Of a DNA stretch of 25,516 nucleotides, positions 21,167 to 25,516 are shown piece after piece. The stretch's first letter is position 1. Each line of letters opens with the position of its first letter. The stretch is taken from the NCBI GenBank assembly GCA_937958375.1, contig CALGNY010000254.1, forward strand, positions 1 through 25,516, in the 5' to 3' direction. The notes beneath the pieces are model-generated. The model ran no database searches, was not told the DNA's origin, and worked only from the letters and a program-made list of their open reading frames with translations. A program made the position numbers and the translations under genes. The DNA comes from an uncultured Bacillaceae bacterium. GTDB lineage: Bacteria; Bacillota; Bacilli; Bacillales; Alkalibacillaceae.

Positions 21167-22207
21167 ATGAGTGAACGTAAGCAAGCACTGGATATGGCTT
21201 TAAAGCAAATAGAAAAACAGTTCGGTAAAGGTTCGATCATGAAATTGGGTGAACAAGAAGGGCAACGCATTTCCACGGTTTCGAGTGGATCCATTTCGTT
21301 GGACGTTGCATTAGGTGTCGGTGGATATCCGCGAGGCCGGATTGTGGAAATTTACGGCCCTGAGTCTTCCGGTAAAACAACGGTTGCGCTACATGCCATT
21401 GCCGAAGCACAGAAACAAGGCGGACAAGCTGCATTTATCGATGCGGAACACGCATTAGATCCTGTTTATGCGAAAAACTTGGGTGTAGACATTGATGAAT
21501 TACTATTGTCCCAACCGGATACAGGCGAGCAAGCGTTGGAAATCGCTGAAGCCTTGGTCCGTAGTGGAGCAGTCGATATCGTTGTGATTGACTCCGTAGC
21601 AGCTCTTGTTCCTAAAGCTGAAATTGAAGGAGAAATGGGTGACGCTCACGTTGGTTTGCAAGCCCGTTTGATGTCACAGGCGCTTCGTAAACTATCTGGT
21701 GCAATCAATAAATCTAAAACAACTGCGATTTTCATTAACCAAATCCGTGAAAAAGTCGGCGTGATGTTCGGAAACCCAGAAACGACACCGGGCGGTCGTG
21801 CATTGAAGTTCTACTCATCTGTCCGTTTGGAAGTACGCCGTGCGGAAACGTTGAAGCAAGGAAATGAAATGGTCGGTAACCGAACTCGGATTAAAGTCGT
21901 CAAAAACAAAGTCGCTCCACCGTTCCGCCAGGCCGAAGTCGATATCATGTATGGTGAAGGGATTTCTAAAGAAGGAGAAGTCCTCGATCTCGGTTCTGAT
22001 GAGGATATTGTCCAAAAGAGTGGTTCATGGTTCTCCTACCAAGGTGAAAAGCTTGGACAAGGACGAGAGAATGCCAAGCAATTCTTCAAAGACAATCCAG
22101 ATGTATATGAAGAAGTGTACCAGGAACTGCGTGAAGCTTACAATATATCTGACAACCCTCCAGAAGATGTGGAAGAAAAAGAGGGTCAAGAGGAACTCGA
22201 ACTATAA
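21167..22207 (+). CDS. recA: Recombinase RecA
   Basis: The 346-residue recombinase forms filaments on single-stranded DNA, drives strand exchange and triggers LexA self-cleavage. It has M-A-L-K-Q-I-E-K-Q-F-G-K-G-S-I-M-K near the start, Walker A GPESSGKTT at residues 64-72, the V-I-D-S-V-A-A-L-V-P Walker B, loop L2 after I-N-Q-I-R-E-K-V-G-V-M-F-G, and an acidic C-terminal tail ending E-E-L-E-L. Length equals the family norm and there is no intein. AAGGGGGA precedes the ATG. It is transcribed alone between its own promoter with an SOS box and a strong terminator. In B. subtilis pbpX lies between recA and rny; here it does not. Confidence 0.99.
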   Translation: MSERKQALDMALKQIEKQFGKGSIMKLGEQEGQRISTVSSGSISLDVALGVGGYPRGRIVEIYGPESSGKTTVALHAIAEAQKQGGQAAFIDAEHALDPVYAKNLGVDIDELLLSQPDTGEQALEIAEALVRSGAVDIVVIDSVAALVPKAEIEGEMGDAHVGLQARLMSQALRKLSGAINKSKTTAIFINQIREKVGVMFGNPETTPGGRALKFYSSVRLEVRRAETLKQGNEMVGNRTRIKVVKNKVAPPFRQAEVDIMYGEGISKEGEVLDLGSDEDIVQKSGSWFSYQGEKLGQGRENAKQFFKDNPDVYEEVYQELREAYNISDNPPEDVEEKEGQEELEL

Positions 22208-22222
22208 ATCAATAAATTGACG

Positions 22223-22263
22223 AAAAGCTATTCTTGCATACAGCCGCAGGGATAGCTTTTTTT
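22223..22263 (+). terminator. Rho-independent terminator after recA
   Basis: A 15-bp stem, 22223-22237 with 22246-22260, has two wobbles and outer core AAAAGCTAT/ATAGCTTTT, followed by T to 22263. Confidence 0.92.
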
Positions 22264-22393
22264 ATCCTGTTTAGCAGTAGTATGTCTCGCTTTTATATTT
22301 TGTATTTCATGTCAATAATAGAGATGGATGACTCAAGCATTCTTTATAAAATCGGTATCAAACAAATTTTGTCGAAATTGTGAAACGATTTAC

Positions 22394-22415
22394 GTGGACT
22401 TCTTGACACGTCCAC
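22394..22415 (+). promoter_or_regulatory. Inverted repeat over the rny -35 region, possible operator
   Basis: GTGGAC (22394-22399) and GTCCAC (22410-22415) form a perfect 6-bp inverted repeat around a 10-nt centre that contains the TTGACA box at 22403-22408. A dyad centred on a -35 box would suit a repressor, but none is known to me for rny. It could be chance. Confidence 0.3.
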
Positions 22416-22445
22416 TAGACAAAGCGTAAAATGAAGTTGTATAAT
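22403..22445 (+). promoter_or_regulatory. Two overlapping SigA promoters for rny
   Basis: First: TTGACA (22403-22408), 18 nt, TAAAAT (22427-22432). Second: TAGACA (22416-22421), 18 nt, TATAAT (22440-22445). Both are near consensus and give a leader of roughly 100 nt. The remaining recA-rny gap (22264-22393 and 22446-22549) is A/T-rich and shows no gene or further structure I can support. Confidence 0.65.
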
Positions 22446-22549
22446 TTTTATTTCTGCACATCAAAAATGATGTCATGATTGTACATTACCGACTGAAACA
22501 AAACAATTGGATCTTTTGGAAAAAATGAATAGCAAGAGGAGGTGAACGT

Positions 22550-24115
22550 ATGGATAGTTTGACGATCATCATCATCTCCATTTTGCTTGCTTTAGTTGTC
22601 GGTACTGTTGTTGGGTATCTTATTCGGAAGAAAATTGCTGAGGCTAAAATCTCTAGTGCTGAAGAGCTTGCTAAACAGATCGTTGAAGAAGGTAAGCGGA
22701 ATGCTGAGTCAGCAAAACGTGAAGCTCTGTTGGAAGCGAAGGACGAAAATCATCGGTTACGTCAAGAGCAAGAACAGGATTTGCGAGAAAGACGTTCAGA
22801 AATTCAGAAACAAGAGAATCGTCTAATGATCAAGGAAGAATCCCTTGATAGGAAAAGTGAAACTTTAGATAAACGTGAGCTGATGTTAGAAGAAAAAGAA
22901 GAATCCTTGACAGAAAAACAACAACAACTTAATAAAGCGGAAAGCAAAGTGGAAGAGTTGGTTGCTGAGCAACAAAAAGAGCTGGAGCGTATTTCTGGAT
23001 TCACCGAAGAGGAAGCAAGACAAATCATTCTCGATCGGGTGGAAAGGGAAATGGCGCATGAAACCGCGCTTCTCATTAAGCGTGAAGAGTCTAAAGCAAA
23101 AGAGCAAGCTGATAAAAAAGCGAAAGAGCTCTTATCTTTGGCCATCCAGCGTTGTGCAGCAGAACATGTATCGGAAACGACTGTATCAGTCGTCAACTTG
23201 CCTAACGATGAGATGAAAGGACGCATCATCGGTAGGGAAGGTCGAAACATCCGTACTTTGGAAACATTGACTGGAATTGATTTAATTATTGATGACACAC
23301 CAGAAGCGGTCATATTATCTGGCTTCGATCCAGTTCGCAGGGAAATTGCCCGGATTGCACTTGAAAATCTAGTACAAGACGGAAGAATTCACCCAGCGCG
23401 GATCGAAGAAATGGTCGAAAAATCACGTCGCCAAGTTGATGAATATATTCGTGAAGTCGGTGAAGAGGCGACCTTTGAAGTCGGTGCACACGGTATTCAT
23501 CCAGATCTCATTAAAATTATCGGTCGACTCAAGTACCGTACAAGCTACGGACAAAACGTCCTGAAACATTCCCTGGAAGTAGCCTATCTTTCAGGTCTCC
23601 TTGCTGCAGAGCTTGGAGAAGACGAGCAACTTGCCCGACGCGCTGGATTACTCCACGATATCGGAAAAGCCGTTGACCATGAAGTCGAAGGAAGTCACGT
23701 CGAAATCGGTAAAGAGATTGCTCAAAAGTATAAAGAGCATGACGTGGTCATCAATGCGATTGCTTCTCACCACGGGGATGAGGAAGCAACCAGCATCATT
23801 TCAGTACTCGTTGCAGCAGCCGATGCCTTATCAGCTGCTCGTCCAGGAGCACGGAGCGAGTCTCTTGAGAACTATATTAAACGTCTCGAGAAACTGGAAG
23901 CGATCGCTGATTCCTATGAAGGTGTCGACAAATCATTTGCCATCCAGGCAGGACGTGAAGTACGAATCATGGTCCGCCCGGATGACATTGATGACGCAAC
24001 AGCGATCCAATTGGCCAGAGACATTCGAAAACAAATCGAAGAAGGTTTGGAATACCCTGGTCACATTAAAGTTACGGTCATTCGAGAAACACGTGTTGTC
24101 GAATACGCGAAGTAA
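22550..24115 (+). CDS. rny: Ribonuclease Y
   Basis: A 521-residue membrane-anchored endoribonuclease that starts mRNA decay in many Bacillota. An N-terminal membrane helix (about residues 3-22, I-I-I-I-S-I-L-L-A-L-V-V-G) is followed by a long, highly charged coiled coil (about 30-190). The KH domain then carries G-R-I-I-G-R-E-G-R-N-I-R from residue 224. The HD domain has H369 and D370 in L-L-H-D-I-G-K-A, with H-x-V/E-G-S-H and S-H-H-G-D-E-E downstream. Length equals the family norm (520 in B. subtilis). GAGGAGGTGA (22537-22546) precedes the ATG. The gene has its own promoters and a strong terminator, so it stands as a single unit. Confidence 0.98.
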   Translation: MDSLTIIIISILLALVVGTVVGYLIRKKIAEAKISSAEELAKQIVEEGKRNAESAKREALLEAKDENHRLRQEQEQDLRERRSEIQKQENRLMIKEESLDRKSETLDKRELMLEEKEESLTEKQQQLNKAESKVEELVAEQQKELERISGFTEEEARQIILDRVEREMAHETALLIKREESKAKEQADKKAKELLSLAIQRCAAEHVSETTVSVVNLPNDEMKGRIIGREGRNIRTLETLTGIDLIIDDTPEAVILSGFDPVRREIARIALENLVQDGRIHPARIEEMVEKSRRQVDEYIREVGEEATFEVGAHGIHPDLIKIIGRLKYRTSYGQNVLKHSLEVAYLSGLLAAELGEDEQLARRAGLLHDIGKAVDHEVEGSHVEIGKEIAQKYKEHDVVINAIASHHGDEEATSIISVLVAAADALSAARPGARSESLENYIKRLEKLEAIADSYEGVDKSFAIQAGREVRIMVRPDDIDDATAIQLARDIRKQIEEGLEYPGHIKVTVIRETRVVEYAK

Positions 24116-24119
24116 CCTA

Positions 24120-24168
24120 AAAACTGTCGGAAATTCTGAGTATCCATCAGAATTTCTGGCAGTTTTTA
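24120..24168 (+). terminator. Strong Rho-independent terminator after rny
   Basis: Bases 24120-24139 pair with 24147-24166 over 20 bp with only two G-U wobbles and a 7-nt loop; the stem runs into TTTT at its 3' end. Confidence 0.93.
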
Positions 24169-24244
24169 TTTTTGTTCTTCCTTTTTGACTCAGTTAACGA
24201 ACTATGTAACGATAAATGTACTGACGAATAGAAAGGGTAATCTT

Positions 24245-25042
24245 ATGAATATTTTATTTATCGGTGATGTCGTCGGGAAACCTGGACGACAAGCATTACA
24301 AGAACACTTGCCAAAACTGAAGAAAGAATACAAAGCAGATTTGACAATTGTGAATGGTGAAAACGCAGCTCATGGGAAGGGAATCACAAAGTCAATCTAC
24401 AATCAGATCCTCGAATGGGGCGCTGACATGGTTACGATGGGAAACCATACATGGGATAAAAAAGATATTTTTGATTTTATTGATGAAGCCGACCGAATGG
24501 TTCGACCTGCCAACTTTCCTGAAGGGACACCAGGTGTCGGCATGCGATTTGCAAAAGTCAACGGTACGCTAGTCGCCATCATCAATCTACAAGGACGTAC
24601 TTTCATGCCGCCGCTTGATGATCCTTTCCAAGTCATCGATTTATTAGTCGAAGAGGCCAGAAAACATACGCCACTTATTTTCGTAGATTTTCATGCAGAA
24701 GCGACTAGCGAAAAATTGGCATTAGGTTGGTATTTAGATGGCCAGGTCAGCTGCGTTGTTGGCACACATACCCATATCCAGACATCCGATGAACGAATTT
24801 TTCCTAAAGGGACAGCTTATATCACGGATGTTGGTATGACGGGTCCATATGATAGTGTGATTGGCATGGAAACAGAATCCGTCATTCGCCGATTCAAAAC
24901 GTCTTTGCCTGTTCGCTTTGAAGTGCCGGAAACCAACCGTACCGTCTTAAGTGGAGTTACCGTTTCGGTCGATGGGTCGACGGGTATAGCAAACCATATA
25001 GAGCGAATACTGATTAACGACGATCACGTAAAATTTAGTTGA
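24245..25042 (+). CDS. ymdB: YmdB metallophosphoesterase
   Basis: A 265-residue calcineurin-like phosphoesterase of the YmdB family. Metal ligands are visible as D8 in F-I-G-D-V-V-G, E39 and N40 in V-N-G-E-N-A-A-H-G-K-G, N67 and H68 in M-G-N-H-T-W-D, and later D-F-H-A-E and G-T-H-T-H. The C-terminal I-E-R-I-L-I-N-D-D-H is also conserved. In B. subtilis YmdB has phosphodiesterase activity on 2',3'-cyclic nucleotides and influences biofilm and motility choices, partly through RNase Y, the neighbouring gene. ATG 24245 is chosen because M-N-I-L-F-I-G-D-V is the family start; upstream in-frame codons from 24185 would add 20 residues absent from relatives. A TTGACT at 24185-24190 could be part of a promoter but its -10 box is unclear. 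Confidence 0.96.
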   Translation: MNILFIGDVVGKPGRQALQEHLPKLKKEYKADLTIVNGENAAHGKGITKSIYNQILEWGADMVTMGNHTWDKKDIFDFIDEADRMVRPANFPEGTPGVGMRFAKVNGTLVAIINLQGRTFMPPLDDPFQVIDLLVEEARKHTPLIFVDFHAEATSEKLALGWYLDGQVSCVVGTHTHIQTSDERIFPKGTAYITDVGMTGPYDSVIGMETESVIRRFKTSLPVRFEVPETNRTVLSGVTVSVDGSTGIANHIERILINDDHVKFS

Positions 25043-25046
25043 ATAT

Positions 25047-25075
25047 TTGAATTTATCAGACAACTAGTTCATAAT
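25047..25075 (+). promoter_or_regulatory. Possible SigA promoter of spoVS
   Basis: TTGAAT (25047-25052), 17 nt, CATAAT (25070-25075). In B. subtilis spoVS is transcribed by sigma-H. A sigma-H-like GATGAAT -10 element occurs at 25098-25104, but no matching -35 lies at the right distance. Confidence 0.4.
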
Positions 25076-25150
25076 AATTGTAATAGGTTCTTGTCATGAT
25101 GAATAGATTAGTGAAGAAATCATTCTTAGCTGATGAAGGAGGAACTAGTC

Positions 25151-25411
25151 ATGGAAATACTCAAAGTTTCAGCAAAATCGAACCCAAACTCTGTAGCCGG
25201 AGCTTTGGCAAATGTGCTTCGCGAACGTGGTACGGCCGAAATTCAAGCCATTGGTGCCGGAGCACTGAATCAAGCAGTCAAAGCAGTAGCAATCGCACGA
25301 GGTTTCGTAGCTCCTAGTGGTGTTGACCTCATTTGTATTCCAGCCTTTACAGACATCATGATCGATCAAGAAGAGAGAACGGCAATCAAGCTCATCGTTG
25401 AACCTAGATAA
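25151..25411 (+). CDS. spoVS: Stage V sporulation protein S
   Basis: The 86-residue SpoVS protein begins M-E-I-L-K-V-S-A-K-S/N-x-P-N-S-V-A-G-A-L-A and ends I-D-Q-E-E-R-T-A-I-K-L-I-V-E-P-R. It is almost identical to other SpoVS proteins, which have an Alba-like fold thought to bind nucleic acid. In B. subtilis it is needed for spore coat assembly and engulfment-stage progress, and affects septation. ATG 25151 is chosen over an upstream in-frame ATG at 25133 because GAAGGAGG (25136-25143) lies between them and the family starts M-E-I-L. It is followed by a terminator and then 55 bases with nothing I can support. Confidence 0.98.
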   Translation: MEILKVSAKSNPNSVAGALANVLRERGTAEIQAIGAGALNQAVKAVAIARGFVAPSGVDLICIPAFTDIMIDQEERTAIKLIVEPR

Positions 25412-25426
25412 CAGTTATATGAACTG

Positions 25427-25461
25427 AACTGGCATTGGATTTTTTCTGGTGCCAGTTTTTA
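25427..25461 (+). terminator. Rho-independent terminator after spoVS
   Basis: AACTGGCA (25427-25434) pairs perfectly with TGCCAGTT (25450-25457), followed by T to 25460. Confidence 0.85.
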
Positions 25462-25516
25462 TTGTGGTCTGCTACTTGGAAATTGGCGTGAAGCTACCCG
25501 GTATGTTGACTTAATT

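Noticed and set aside
22804..23313. Minus-strand open frame of 169 residues opposite rny
   Set aside because: Serine-rich composition mirrors the Glu/Lys-rich coiled coil of RNase Y; it is a shadow frame.
25085..25104. Sigma-H promoter of spoVS
   Set aside because: AGGTTCT and GATGAAT resemble the two boxes, but they are only about 6 nt apart instead of about 12.

Overview
The window is a core-chromosome segment of an endospore-forming member of the Bacillaceae (Bacillota). All 25 genes I can support lie on the + strand. Their order follows the Bacillus subtilis ribC-rpsO-pnpA to spoVS region closely. Spore formation is indicated by dpaA/dpaB (dipicolinate synthase), spoIIIE, tepA-ylzJ, a YlmC/YmxH-family gene and spoVS. 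Very acidic linkers in RodZ and SpoIIIE hint at a salt- or alkali-adapted bacillus. The genus cannot be fixed from the sequence alone.

Layout. 1-282: 3' end of ribF. 331-2949: rpsO, with a structured leader that looks like an S15 autoregulatory site, then pnp. 3076-4565: M16 peptidase mlpA and ymxH. 4566-5063: terminator, six tandem 51-bp repeats, and a good sigma-K-type promoter. 5064-9778: dpaA-dpaB and asd-dapG-dapA, i.e. the aspartate-to-dihydrodipicolinate pathway and its diversion to spore dipicolinic acid. 9891-10816: tepA-ylzJ. 10820-11111: a second 51-bp repeat pair, then a promoter and hairpin leader. 11112-13382: spoIIIE. 13521-16812: ymfF-ymfH-ymfI. 16880-19048: a DUF3243 gene, a DUF3388 (ymfK-type) gene and rodZ. 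19196-21024: pgsA-cinA. 21167-22207: recA with a LexA-type box. 22550-24115: rny. 24245-25042: ymdB. 25151-25411: spoVS.

How the genes fit together. asd, dapG and dapA make dihydrodipicolinate for lysine and peptidoglycan, and DpaAB oxidises it to dipicolinic acid in the mother cell. SpoIIIE pumps the chromosome into the forespore. Pnp and RNase Y are two main parts of the RNA decay machinery. PgsA and RodZ serve the envelope. Compared with B. subtilis as I know it, ylxY, rnjB, ymfC-ymfE and pbpX are missing from their usual places.

The most unusual content is not a gene. Two intergenic arrays, about 6 kb apart, share a 51-bp period and a 42-nt dyad with the same boundary bases (TTCTCA at one end, TGACA at the other). 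Their stem sequences are different but each is self-complementary. This looks like a conserved structured DNA or RNA element whose stem covaries. No mobile element, CRISPR array, tRNA, rRNA or horizontally acquired island is visible.
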